NCBI RefSeq assembly: GCF_020150815.1
Contig: NZ_CP083723.1
Location: forward strand, 2,790,001 to 2,854,000
Source: Haloprofundus salilacus
GTDB lineage: Archaea > Halobacteriota > Halobacteria > Halobacteriales > Haloferacaceae
Direction: 5' to 3'
Length of the DNA stretch: 64,000 nucleotides
Under the pieces are notes generated by a model, which made no database searches, was not told the DNA's origin, and saw nothing but the letters and a program-made list of their open reading frames with translations. The translations under genes were made by a program, and so were the position numbers. This document shows, piece by piece, positions 1 to 7,595 of the stretch (position 1 is its first letter; every line of letters starts with the position of its first letter).

Positions 1-152
1 CGTACACGACCCCGAGTAGCGAAGGTCGACCGAGCGGATTGTGAGACGGAACGGATATCCGGGGGCACGCAGCGCCGACCACCCGGACTTTCATTTACGT
101 GCTCCAAAGCTAATGCCGAAACGAGGTTACGTTACTTGGGTTCTGTTAACAC

Positions 153-263
153 ATGTTCAGTACCGACGATGCCCTTGCAGACGAACAGCGCACTCTCGAC
201 GAGCGGAGACGTGACCGGGTAGACGACACCAGGATCCGACGTCCCGTCGAGGTATCGGTATGA
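153..263 (+). CDS. small ORF, 36 aa, coupled to the next gene
   Basis: A 36-codon ORF (MFSTDDALADEQ at the start) rich in Asp, Glu and Arg, with no membrane segment and no recognised family. Its TGA overlaps the ATG of the next gene in an ATGA arrangement, which is typical of translational coupling in this genome. A weak TATA-like stretch (GTTACGTTAC, about 126-135) lies near 27 bases before the ATG, so it could be the first codon of a leaderless mRNA. The charged composition fits haloarchaeal coding sequence, but the length gives little statistical support, and it could be untranslated leader. Confidence 0.35.
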   Translation: MFSTDDALADEQRTLDERRRDRVDDTRIRRPVEVSV

Positions 264-1057
264 CCGCAGAATCGCAGCCGTCGGCCGAAGGCGATCCCGG
301 AGTCGTCACAGGCGCACCGGACCCCCCGAACGCCCAACTCGGAATCTCGAACCGGGTCGCCTCCGCGGTCGTCGGCGGGGCGCTCGTGCTGCTCGGTCTC
401 AGGCGTCGCTCGCTCGTCGGGGCGGTGTTGGTACTCGTCGGCGGCTGGCTCCTCTACCGCGGCGGCAGCGGACAGCGCCGCCCCGGGTTGACGGGGTCAG
501 AGTCCGTCAGTTCCGTCGGTTCCGACCGTCGGGAGCACCGAGACGGCGAAGCGTCGCCGGCTCCGATGGACGTCGAGCGCTCGACGACTGTCGGGAAGTC
601 GGCGGACGAACTCGACGACCTGTGGCGCGACCCGGAGACACTGACCCGGGTCGTCGGCGGCGTCGCCGAGGTGAACCTCGAAGACGAAGACATGGGGCGA
701 TACCGCTGGCGAGTCGACGCTCCGCTCGGACGAACCCTGACGGGGGAGACTCGAATCGTCGAAGACTGCCCCGGCGAGTTCCTGCGCTGGGAGTCGGTCG
801 AGAACGCAGCCGTCTCCACCGAAGGCTCCCTGCGGTTTCGGCCGGCACCCGCCGGCCGGGGAACCGAGGTGACGCTCCGCCTCCGGTTCGACCCGCCGGG
901 CGGTCCGGTCGGCGGTACGGCGATGAACCTCCTGGGTTTCGTCCCCGAGACGCTCGCTTCCTCGGTTCTCTACCGCTTCAAGAGCCTCGCGGAGACAGGC
1001 GAGATTCCAACGCTCGAACGCAACCCCTCGGCCCGTGGGAAGGGTGATCTGGTGTGA
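260..1057 (+). CDS. membrane-anchored SRPBCC (polyketide cyclase/dehydrase-like) protein
   Basis: The 265-residue product starts with a polar stretch, then two short hydrophobic segments (about residues 32-47 and 51-66) separated by an RRR turn, like the small DUF2892/YgaP-type membrane module. After an acidic linker comes an SRPBCC fold (about 100-250), with the family's 'W R DPETL' start, a central 'WRVDAP' strand and a C-terminal helix. SRPBCC domains bind hydrophobic ligands; the ligand here is unknown. The gene overlaps the alcohol dehydrogenase by four bases (GTGA), so the two are almost certainly one operon. This pairing of a membrane SRPBCC protein with a zinc dehydrogenase is one I associate with bacteria and haloarchaea, but I know of no demonstrated role. 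Confidence 0.85.
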   Translation: MTAESQPSAEGDPGVVTGAPDPPNAQLGISNRVASAVVGGALVLLGLRRRSLVGAVLVLVGGWLLYRGGSGQRRPGLTGSESVSSVGSDRREHRDGEASPAPMDVERSTTVGKSADELDDLWRDPETLTRVVGGVAEVNLEDEDMGRYRWRVDAPLGRTLTGETRIVEDCPGEFLRWESVENAAVSTEGSLRFRPAPAGRGTEVTLRLRFDPPGGPVGGTAMNLLGFVPETLASSVLYRFKSLAETGEIPTLERNPSARGKGDLV

Positions 1058-2223
1058 GAGCGCTCTGCTGGGAGGGCGTCAACGACCTGCAGGTCGAGAC
1101 CGTCCCCGAACCCGAACTCGTAAACCCCCGGGACGTGGTCCTCCGCGTGACGCTGTCGACGACGTGCGGTTCCGACCTCCACTTCATCGACGGCTACCTC
1201 CCGACGATGCGCGAGGGCGACGTCATCGGCCACGAATTCATGGGCGAGGTCGTCGAAGTCGGTCGCAAGGTGGAGACCGTCGAGGAGGGCGACCGCGTGG
1301 TCGTCCCCTCGTTCATCGGCTGTGGGAACTGCCACTACTGTCAGACCGACCAGTGGTCGCTCTGTGACAACACGAATCCGAACCCCGAGTTACAGGAGCC
1401 GGTGCTCGGCTACCCGACCGCCGGAATTTACGGCTACACGCACGCCTTCGGCGGCTATGCCGGGTCGCACGCCGAGTACGTCCGCGTCCCCCACGCCGAC
1501 GAGGACTGCTTCGTCGTCCCCGACGAATTGAGCGACGAGCAGGCGCTTTTCGCCTCCGATGCGTGGCCGACCGGCTACATGGGCGCGGACTTCTGCGACA
1601 TCGAACCCGGCGATACGGTCGCCGTCTGGGGCTGCGGCGGCGTCGGACTGATGGCTCAACAGAGCGCCGCGCTCATGGGCGCAGAGCACGTCGTCGGCAT
1701 CGATCGCTTCCCCGAGCGACTGAAGATGGCTGAGCGGGACGCCGGTTCGGAGACCATCGACTACACCGATGTCGACAGCGTCGTCGACGAACTGAAGCGG
1801 CTGACCGGCGGCCGCGGTCCGGACGCCTGCATCGACGCCGTGGGGATGGAGGCGCACGGCACCGGCATCGCCCACACGTACGACCGCGCGAAGCAGTCGA
1901 TGAAGCTACACACCGACCGCGGCGACGCGCTCCGGCAGGCCATCCGTGCCTGTCGCAAGGGCGGGACGCTGTCGATTCTCGGCGTCTACGGCCTGATGGA
2001 CAAGTTCCCGCTCGGCGTCATCATGAACAAGGGCCTCACCGTCCGCACCGCCCAACAGCACGGCCAGCGCTATGTGCCGCAACTGTTGGACCATATCGTC
2101 GAAGACGAGATGGACCCGTCGTATCTGGCGACGCACACGATGTCGCTCGAGGATTCGCCGCGCGGCTACGAGATGTTCAAAGAGAAGGAAGACGGGTGTG
2201 TGAGGGCGGTGTTCGAGCCGTAG
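1054..2223 (+). CDS. zinc-dependent alcohol dehydrogenase (formaldehyde dehydrogenase-like)
   Basis: Medium-chain dehydrogenase, 389 aa. Catalytic zinc ligands are visible at C38 and H60-E61 (GHE). Structural zinc is bound by the four-cysteine lobe C90, C93, C96, C104. The Rossmann motif GCGGVG near residue 195 followed by an acidic residue at the end of strand 2 favours NAD over NADP. The extra loop between the cofactor domain halves ('AHGTGIAH...DRAK') resembles glutathione-independent formaldehyde dehydrogenases. The GTG start overlaps the stop of the SRPBCC gene by four bases. The substrate cannot be read from sequence; an aldehyde or short alcohol is likely. Confidence 0.92.
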   Translation: MRALCWEGVNDLQVETVPEPELVNPRDVVLRVTLSTTCGSDLHFIDGYLPTMREGDVIGHEFMGEVVEVGRKVETVEEGDRVVVPSFIGCGNCHYCQTDQWSLCDNTNPNPELQEPVLGYPTAGIYGYTHAFGGYAGSHAEYVRVPHADEDCFVVPDELSDEQALFASDAWPTGYMGADFCDIEPGDTVAVWGCGGVGLMAQQSAALMGAEHVVGIDRFPERLKMAERDAGSETIDYTDVDSVVDELKRLTGGRGPDACIDAVGMEAHGTGIAHTYDRAKQSMKLHTDRGDALRQAIRACRKGGTLSILGVYGLMDKFPLGVIMNKGLTVRTAQQHGQRYVPQLLDHIVEDEMDPSYLATHTMSLEDSPRGYEMFKEKEDGCVRAVFEP

Positions 2224-2256
2224 AAGTCCCACAGCTCGGTTATTTGTGCACGGCGG

Positions 2257-2269
2257 GAGCACGATGGGA
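2257..2269. repeat. 13-base copy of the tRNA-Arg 3' portion
   Basis: GAGCACGATGGGA here is identical to bases 2394-2406 inside the tRNA-Arg gene, where it makes up the 3' acceptor strand and part of the T stem. The two direct copies bracket about 124 bases that hold the structured element. The layout is like the attL/attR pair left by integration at a tRNA 3' end, but no integrase gene is present. Confidence 0.7.
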
Positions 2270-2364
2270 GTCTCGTGAGCAGGGCGAGACGGCGAAGCCG
2301 TCTCGCTGGCCTGCGGGCGACTCGCGGGTCGCCCGCAGACGAAGCGAACGAGACTACATCGTGC
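2259..2364. repeat. compound inverted repeat (three-stem element) downstream of tRNA-Arg
   Basis: The outer arms 2259-2276 and 2348-2364 pair over 16 bases with a small bulge (GCACGATG-GG-AGTCTCGT against ACGAGACT-A-CATCGTGC). Inside are two perfect hairpins: 2285-2293 with 2297-2305 (9 bp, GAA loop) and 2311-2321 with 2328-2338 (11 bp, 6-base loop). The element lies directly downstream of the tRNA in its direction of transcription. It could be a small non-autonomous mobile element, a processing signal or a structured RNA; the sequence alone does not decide. Confidence 0.7.
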
Positions 2365-2392
2365 GAGCGAGAACGAGCGTGGCGAGTTCGAG

Positions 2393-2467
2393 CGAGCACG
2401 ATGGGATTCGAACCCACGACCGTCGGATTAGAAGTCCGACGCTCTATCCAGACTGAGCTACGTGCCC
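2393..2467 (-). tRNA. tRNA-Arg (anticodon TCT)
   Basis: The minus strand folds into a complete 75-base cloverleaf. The acceptor stem GGGCACG/CGTGCTC has one G-T pair, followed by discriminator G. The D arm is GCTC/GAGC. The anticodon arm TCGGA-CTTCTAA-TCCGA gives TCT, decoding AGA/AGG arginine. The T arm is GTGGG-TTCGAAT-CCCAT. CCA is not encoded and no intron is present. Confidence 0.97.
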
Positions 2468-2535
2468 TCGGCTACGACGATTCGGTCCGAGCAAAAAGCG
2501 ATTGTGGTTCACTGCACCGCGTGAGGGCGATACCC

Positions 2536-2913
2536 TCACCCGTCGAATCGGTACAGCGACGTGACGTACGGCAGTCGGTTGAACATCCAGTACGCCACCG
2601 GCAGGCCGACGATGGTCACCGCGAGGAACGCCGCGACGTTCGCCCAGAACCAACTCAGCCACCAGCCGACGAACACGAAGTACACCGCGCGGACGAACAG
2701 TGAGTGTTGACCGCGGGCCGCCTCGGGTGCCGAGCGTGAACGCGGCTCCTTGAGGCTCAAAACGGTGGGCACGAGATTCGTGAGCTTGATTCCCAGCGGC
2801 AGGAGGACGACGGTCGCCGTCAGAAACCACGCGACGTTGACGACGAGCGGGGTCGCCCACCAGCCGACGAAGACGAACCACAGCGCACGCACCACGAGAG
2901 AACGGTCACTCAT
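2536..2913 (-). CDS. YccF domain-containing membrane protein
   Basis: The 125-aa product contains two copies of a short hydrophobic module: 'RALWFVFVGWW' near residue 9 and 'RAVYFVFVGWW' near residue 75, each followed by a further membrane helix. This duplicated pattern with GWW is the hallmark of the YccF (DUF307) family, small inner-membrane proteins of unknown function. An upstream in-frame extension exists but reads as the shadow of the next gene, so I take the ATG at 2913. The gene is convergent with nothing and stands alone between the tRNA and the UPF0200 operon, which it is transcribed away from. Confidence 0.85.
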   Translation of the reverse strand: MSDRSLVVRALWFVFVGWWATPLVVNVAWFLTATVVLLPLGIKLTNLVPTVLSLKEPRSRSAPEAARGQHSLFVRAVYFVFVGWWLSWFWANVAAFLAVTIVGLPVAYWMFNRLPYVTSLYRFDG

Positions 2914-3003
2914 ACGTGAAAGAAAGCGGCGCGGGGCGAAAAGCGTGCTGGCGGTCGGCGAGAACAGCAAGCCTAAGTCCGCCGTGCAAGTATCGGGAGA
3001 CGA

Positions 3004-3612
3004 ATGAGAGTCATCGGTACTGTCGGCCTGCCCGGAAGCGGGAAGGGCGAAGCCGCGACCGTCGCCCGCGAGGAGGGGGTCCCGGTCGTGACGATGGGCG
3101 ACGTCATCCGCCGGGAGTGTCGAGACCGCGGACTCGACCCCGCGCAACACCACGGCGAGATAGCGAAGGCGCTCCGCGAGGAGAACGGTCCCGACGCCAT
3201 CGCGGCGCGCTCGCTCCCGCTCATCGAGGAGTACCGCAAGACGAACGAGACGGTGCTCGTCGACGGTCTCCGCTCGAATATCGAAGTCGAGCGCTTCGAG
3301 GAGGCGTTCGGCGACGAGTTCTCGCTCGTGAGCATCGAAGCGCCGTTCGAACTCCGACGAGAGCGCGTCACCGACCGCGGCCGCGACCTGGGCGAGGACG
3401 ACGGCGGCGAGGGACTCCGCGCCCGCGACGAGCGCGAACTCGGCTTCGGGATGGGCGAGGCGATGGAGCGCGCCGACGTCCGCATCGAGAACACCGGTAG
3501 CTTGGAGTCGTTTCGCAAGCAGATTCGGGGGATCATCCGCGGCGGAACCGAGTCCGGCGAGAAAGGAGACGCGGACGACGCCGCGGCGGCGAGCGAGGAG
3601 GTGTCGCGGTGA
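3004..3612 (+). CDS. UPF0200 family P-loop nucleotide kinase-like protein
   Basis: The 202-aa protein has a Walker A motif GLPGSGKG at residues 8-15 and an adenylate/dephospho-CoA kinase-like layout, with a 'DGLRS' motif near residue 89 and a lid rich in Arg. It belongs to the archaeal UPF0200 family, which is related to dephospho-CoA kinase and cytidylate kinase; the substrate is not established. The last 25 residues are an acidic-alanine tail. It overlaps the UPF0201 gene by GTGA, and that two-gene pairing recurs in archaea, hinting at a joint role connected with RNA or nucleotides. Confidence 0.88.
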   Translation: MRVIGTVGLPGSGKGEAATVAREEGVPVVTMGDVIRRECRDRGLDPAQHHGEIAKALREENGPDAIAARSLPLIEEYRKTNETVLVDGLRSNIEVERFEEAFGDEFSLVSIEAPFELRRERVTDRGRDLGEDDGGEGLRARDERELGFGMGEAMERADVRIENTGSLESFRKQIRGIIRGGTESGEKGDADDAAAASEEVSR

Positions 3613-4016
3613 TCTACAGCATCGACGTTCGAATCGTCGCACCCGTCCGGGATACGGAGGTGACAGACCGCGTCGCCGACGCCGTCACGAACCTCTTTCC
3701 GAACGCCGAACTCGAATACGAACCGGGCCAGCTCGTCGCCGAGACGCACTCGCTCGACGCGTTCTCCGACCGCCTGCACGAACAGGAGATACTCGATACC
3801 GCCCGCCGCGAGTTCACGAAGCGAGGCGACGACTCCGGCTTTTCGTTCGCGCTGAAGAAGCAGGCGGCGCTGAAGGGCGTCATCAACTTCGCCGTCGGCA
3901 ACCCGGACGAACTCGGCGACATCGAGGTTCACGTCACCGTCCGCGACCCGAGCGTCGACGAGTTTATCGACCACGTCGCACCGCCGACGAGAGACGGCCG
4001 ACCAGTTACAGACTGA
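3609..4016 (+). CDS. UPF0201 family RNA-binding-like protein
   Basis: The 135-aa product, starting at GTG, matches the archaeal UPF0201 family, an alpha/beta fold similar to RNA-binding and L5-like domains ('VRIVAPVRDTEVTDRVADAV' at the N-terminus). No catalytic residues are apparent. Its start overlaps the upstream kinase-like gene by four bases, and its stop shares one base with the ATG of the HPP gene, so all three are translated from one message. Function unknown. Confidence 0.85.
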   Translation: MIYSIDVRIVAPVRDTEVTDRVADAVTNLFPNAELEYEPGQLVAETHSLDAFSDRLHEQEILDTARREFTKRGDDSGFSFALKKQAALKGVINFAVGNPDELGDIEVHVTVRDPSVDEFIDHVAPPTRDGRPVTD

Positions 4017-4612
4017 TGCCGTGGCGGCGGGACAAACCGGGGCCGGCGAGCGTCCACGCGGCGGCGCTGATGACCGTTCTCGGACTGACGGCGCTCGTCA
4101 CCGGACAGCCGTTTCTCTTCCCGAGCCTCGGTCCCTCCGCGTACGTGCTCGCCACCGGCATCGGCGACGACGACAGCACTCCTCGACGTGTCGTCGGCGG
4201 CCACTTCATCGGCGTCGTCGCCGGGTTGGCGACCTACCACCTGCTGGCCGACGGACTCGTCGCCACCCAACCCGTCCCTCCGTTCTCGATGGCGGGAGTC
4301 CGATTGATGACGAGCGCCACCGTCGCGGTGGGACTGACGACAGCGGCGATGCTCGCCACCGATCTCCGACATCCGCCGGCCTGTGCGACGACGCTCATCG
4401 TCGGCCTCGGACTGTTGACGAGCGTACAGGAGTCGGCCATCATCATGGTCGCGATCGTGCTGCTGTTGATCGTCCAGCAGGGGTTGCTGGCTGTCCGCCG
4501 CGCGACGGGGCCCCTGACCGTCCCCTCGGGCGAAGGCACGCCGGAAGCGTCGACGCAACAGGGTGACCGAAGCGTCACAGACGAGAGTCGGGCCGGCGGG
4601 GAAAACAACTGA
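4016..4612 (+). CDS. HPP family integral membrane protein
   Basis: The 198-aa protein has about five hydrophobic segments and the family signature 'RHPPACATTL' around residue 118, for which the HPP family (PF04982) is named. Related cyanobacterial and plant proteins have been linked to nitrite transport across membranes; whether this applies here is not visible. The N-terminus is short and cationic and the C-terminal 35 residues are polar and disordered. Third gene of the coupled UPF0200-UPF0201-HPP operon. Confidence 0.85.
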   Translation: MPWRRDKPGPASVHAAALMTVLGLTALVTGQPFLFPSLGPSAYVLATGIGDDDSTPRRVVGGHFIGVVAGLATYHLLADGLVATQPVPPFSMAGVRLMTSATVAVGLTTAAMLATDLRHPPACATTLIVGLGLLTSVQESAIIMVAIVLLLIVQQGLLAVRRATGPLTVPSGEGTPEASTQQGDRSVTDESRAGGENN

Positions 4613-4700
4613 CTCGACAAGGCGGGAAGCGGCTAGCAAACAGTTATTACTTGACCAACATATTCTCACCCAGAGCTGGCTTTGTCGGCTCCGAGAAACT

Positions 4701-5363
4701 ATGGACTTAGACAAATTCCTCGAAACGCACGGACCGAAAGAGGGCGGAGACACCTTCGAGCGGGAGAGTTCGAAGATGCTCGACGTCTCGCTCGACGGCA
4801 GCGTGATGGCGAAAGCCGGGGCGATGGTCGGCTACACCGGCGACATCTCGTTCGAGCGGAAGTCCGGCGGCGGACTGACGGGTATGCTGAAGAAGAAGGC
4901 GACCGGCGAGGGTACCGTGATGATGCAGGCGACGGGGACGGGCCACCTCTACCTGGCCGACCAGGGAAAGGAGGTCCAGATTCTCGAACTGGACGCCGAC
5001 GACGAAATCAGCGTCAACGGCAACGACGTGCTGGCGTTCGAGGAGAGCGTGACGTGGGACATCAAGATGATGAACAGCATCGCGGGCACGTCGACCGGCG
5101 GACTGTTCAACGTCTACCTGAATGGACCGGGTAACGTCGCCATCACGACGCACGGCGAACCGCTCGTCCTCCCGACGCCGGTCAGCACCGACCCGAACGC
5201 CACGGTCGCCTGGAGCAGCAACGTCTCGCCCAGCACGAAGCGGGACCTGAACATCAAGAGCTTCCTCGGGCGATCGTCCGGGGAGACGTTCCAGCTTCAC
5301 TTCGCGGGTGAAGGCGGGTTCGTCGTCGTCCAGCCGTACGAAGAGCGGTCACCGCAGGAGTGA
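4701..5363 (+). CDS. AIM24/TIGR00266 family protein
   Basis: The 220-aa protein has the repeated beta-strand glycine pattern of the AIM24 family ('GTGHLYLADQGKEVQILEL', 'STGGLFNVYLNGPGNVAI'), related to the tryptophan RNA-binding attenuator-like fold. It has no signal peptide. The function in archaea is unknown; the yeast homologue is mitochondrial. I take the ATG at 4701 because the family N-terminus begins there, although the frame is open further upstream. An A+T-rich stretch TTATTACTTG (4642-4651) may serve as promoter, giving a leader of roughly 30 bases. Monocistronic. Confidence 0.88.
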   Translation: MDLDKFLETHGPKEGGDTFERESSKMLDVSLDGSVMAKAGAMVGYTGDISFERKSGGGLTGMLKKKATGEGTVMMQATGTGHLYLADQGKEVQILELDADDEISVNGNDVLAFEESVTWDIKMMNSIAGTSTGGLFNVYLNGPGNVAITTHGEPLVLPTPVSTDPNATVAWSSNVSPSTKRDLNIKSFLGRSSGETFQLHFAGEGGFVVVQPYEERSPQE

Positions 5364-5423
5364 GTCGACCGCCGGCGGCGATGGTCGGCGACGACACCGA
5401 TGCCGTCGGCGTCGTAGAAACCC

Positions 5424-6428
5424 TCAGGGGACGAGCAGCACCGTGACCGCTGCGCCGATGAAGACGATTTTCAGTGTGGTGTTGACGACGACTACCTTCG
5501 AGCCGAAACTCGCCCCCCAGATACCGTACTGAAAGGGGATAGAGCGCTTGAACGTCGAGACGGCGAAGGAGACGATACCGCCGAGGAGCATCGTCGCGAC
5601 GGCCTGTCGCGGTGTGAACACCGTGCCGATCTGCGGCGCGATTGTCACCGCGCCCGTCGTCGTGTCGAAGGCGAAGACGGCGATGACCGGGACGGCCGCA
5701 CCGGGGAGACCGACCAGCGTCGCCAGCGGGTCCGCGACGCTCGTCAGCGCCTGGAGCGAGTTCGTCTCCACGAGCAGCGTGACGAGCGCGTAGACGACCG
5801 CGAGACGAGGGACGATTCTGCGCAGTTGCTTCCACGTGCTCCGCGCCGCGTCGCGGAGTTTCTCATCCGTCGACTGCGTTTCCCGATCGGGTGCGTCGAC
5901 GTCGTCGGGGGCGGACGCGGGGTTCACGTTGCGCTCCGACAGCAGCAGTGCACCCGCCAGAATTCCGACGAGCGTGATACCGAGCGCGATGGCCGCCCGC
6001 GCGCCGACGTACATGAGGCCGACGCGAAGGCCCAAAATGGGAATCAGCACCGGCGCGTAGAAGGTGAAGATGTGCTGGACGAAGCCGAAGAACGTGTTGA
6101 TGGTGACGGCGACGAGCGTCGCGCGGTCGTCGAGCATCCCCGAGTCGCGGAACTCCGCGAGCATCCCGTACCCGGCCGTCGTGGACGCGGTGGTCGTCAG
6201 AATCGCCGTCCCCACTTCTCGGGGCAAGTTCGCGGGTTTCGTCAGCGGGTACGCCAGCACCGTGATGTAGCGCACCGCGCCGAAGGCGACGGCGAGGTTG
6301 GCGAGGAAGACGCCGACACCGATGGCGACGGTGATGGTCGCGACGCGGGAGGCGACTTCGGCGAAAAACGACGGGTCGAGCGCCTGCACGACGGACTGCA
6401 CGGGCGGAGGTGGGGACCGTGCGGGCAA
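5424..6428 (-). CDS. nucleoside recognition (Gate) domain membrane protein
   Basis: The 334-aa protein has about eight membrane helices in two halves, joined by an acidic loop (about residues 165-195). Each half carries a Gate-domain stretch ('TTTASTTAGYGMLAEF' near residue 79; 'DTTTGAVTIAPQIGTVF' near 255), as in the nucleoside recognition / SpoIIIAC-like family (PF07670). Haloarchaeal members are annotated as nucleoside recognition proteins and are probably transporters of unknown substrate. Its neighbours do not suggest one. It ends 60 bases from the convergent AIM24 gene. Confidence 0.82.
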   Translation of the reverse strand: MPARSPPPPVQSVVQALDPSFFAEVASRVATITVAIGVGVFLANLAVAFGAVRYITVLAYPLTKPANLPREVGTAILTTTASTTAGYGMLAEFRDSGMLDDRATLVAVTINTFFGFVQHIFTFYAPVLIPILGLRVGLMYVGARAAIALGITLVGILAGALLLSERNVNPASAPDDVDAPDRETQSTDEKLRDAARSTWKQLRRIVPRLAVVYALVTLLVETNSLQALTSVADPLATLVGLPGAAVPVIAVFAFDTTTGAVTIAPQIGTVFTPRQAVATMLLGGIVSFAVSTFKRSIPFQYGIWGASFGSKVVVVNTTLKIVFIGAAVTVLLVP

Positions 6429-6473
6429 ATGCGCGTCGGTCGGCGGTCGAGCAGACGGTCGTCGCCCGCGGAC

Positions 6474-6950
6474 TCAGCAGTAGACGGAGATGGTGTCGCC
6501 GTCGGCGCGCCGTGCGTCGGCGGCGGTGACGACGTAGCGCGCGTTCGTCCCGCCGTCGGCCTCTTCGACGACCGTTTCGTTCCCTTCGCGCTGTTGCGAC
6601 GAGTACCAGTACGGATGCGTCACCTCGACGTGGACGCCGTCGGCGGTCCGGTCGGTCACCGTCGCTTCTTTGTTCGTAACCGTCGCCGTCGTCCCCCAAT
6701 CAGTCACGCAGGACGCGTCTTCGAGTTGTTCGGTGATGTACGCCCCTTCGGCTTCGAGCGCGCGTTCTTCCGCCTCCTCGTCGGAGACGACGGACGCCGG
6801 TATCGCCGTCGGTTCGGGTGTCGGAGTCGACTCGTTCGAGGCTTTGTCGACCGATTCCACCGGCGTTGTCTGCACACAGCCTGCGGTTCCAAGGCCGAAG
6901 GCGACGCCGCAGAGACGGAGGATACGACGTCGAGAGCGAGCGGAGGACAT
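6474..6950 (-). CDS. putative Tat-exported lipoprotein
   Basis: The 158-aa product begins with a twin-arginine type signal (RRRIL) and a lipobox ending GTAGC, so it is predicted to be exported by Tat and lipid-anchored outside the membrane. A Thr/Pro/Ser-rich spacer follows, then a small soluble domain with cysteines near residues 89 and 158 that could form a disulfide. A longer reading with nine extra residues is possible, but the ATG at 6950 places the signal at the N-terminus. I do not recognise the family. Confidence 0.75.
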   Translation of the reverse strand: MSSARSRRRILRLCGVAFGLGTAGCVQTTPVESVDKASNESTPTPEPTAIPASVVSDEEAEERALEAEGAYITEQLEDASCVTDWGTTATVTNKEATVTDRTADGVHVEVTHPYWYSSQQREGNETVVEEADGGTNARYVVTAADARRADGDTISVYC

Positions 6951-7034
6951 TAGAGGAGAAGTTCGGCAGTTCGACAAGTGCTTTGTGTTGCTGCAGCGAC
7001 ACCCGCTGCGGCGGTACGCAGGGAACCGACCGAG

Positions 7035-7595
7035 TTACACGAGCAACCGGACGACGCCGAACAGCACGAGCACGCCGAGCACGTCGCACGTGTTGGTGAC
7101 GACGGGAATCACCACGTCGTCCGGGTCGAGTTCGAGGCGGTAGGCGGCGTACGTCGCCACCAGCGTGACGACGATGGCGAGGAGCGCGAGCACGGCGCCG
7201 CTGACGGCGGCGACGGCCACGACGGTCAGAAAGCCGAGCGCCGTCCCCGCGAGGAACGTCTGAATCAGCCACGCGCCCGCGCCGACGAGCGGAAACAGCG
7301 TCAGCGAGAGCGCGACGGTCGCGACGGCGTTGCCCAACAGCAAGTCGTCGTCGGGAGCGAAGTCGAGCAGGCCGAGGTGAAAGGCCGTCGAGAGGCGGGC
7401 CGCGAGGATGCTCCCCAGATTCCCGGCCATCCCGATGGTGACCGGGACGAGCACGAGAAGCGACGGATACCGCAGCAGCGTCGACTGGAACGTGTCGAGA
7501 ACGAGACCGCTGGCGAGTTCGACCGTCGTCAACGCGAGGAGGACGGGAAGCATCGTCCGCATGATGCCGCGGACGCTCCACTGCGTCTCTGTCAC
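7035..7595 (-). CDS. MgtE-type divalent cation transporter half, membrane domain only
   Basis: The 186-aa protein consists of about five membrane helices and no cytoplasmic domain. It has the MgtE/SLC41 signatures 'AGNLGSILAARL' (about residue 57) and 'PVVTNTCDVLG' (about 163), in which the Asp corresponds to the pore aspartate of MgtE. The N-terminal regulatory and CBS domains of bacterial MgtE are missing. It starts with GTG directly after the stop of the sister gene, with no gap, so the two halves are co-translated and probably form a heterodimer. Mg2+ is the likely substrate. Confidence 0.88.
   Translation of the reverse strand: MTETQWSVRGIMRTMLPVLLALTTVELASGLVLDTFQSTLLRYPSLLVLVPVTIGMAGNLGSILAARLSTAFHLGLLDFAPDDDLLLGNAVATVALSLTLFPLVGAGAWLIQTFLAGTALGFLTVVAVAAVSGAVLALLAIVVTLVATYAAYRLELDPDDVVIPVVTNTCDVLGVLVLFGVVRLLV

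Noticed and set aside
2259-2364. CRISPR-like repeats
   Set aside because: The repeats are inverted and single copy, not regularly spaced direct repeats. No CRISPR array elsewhere either.
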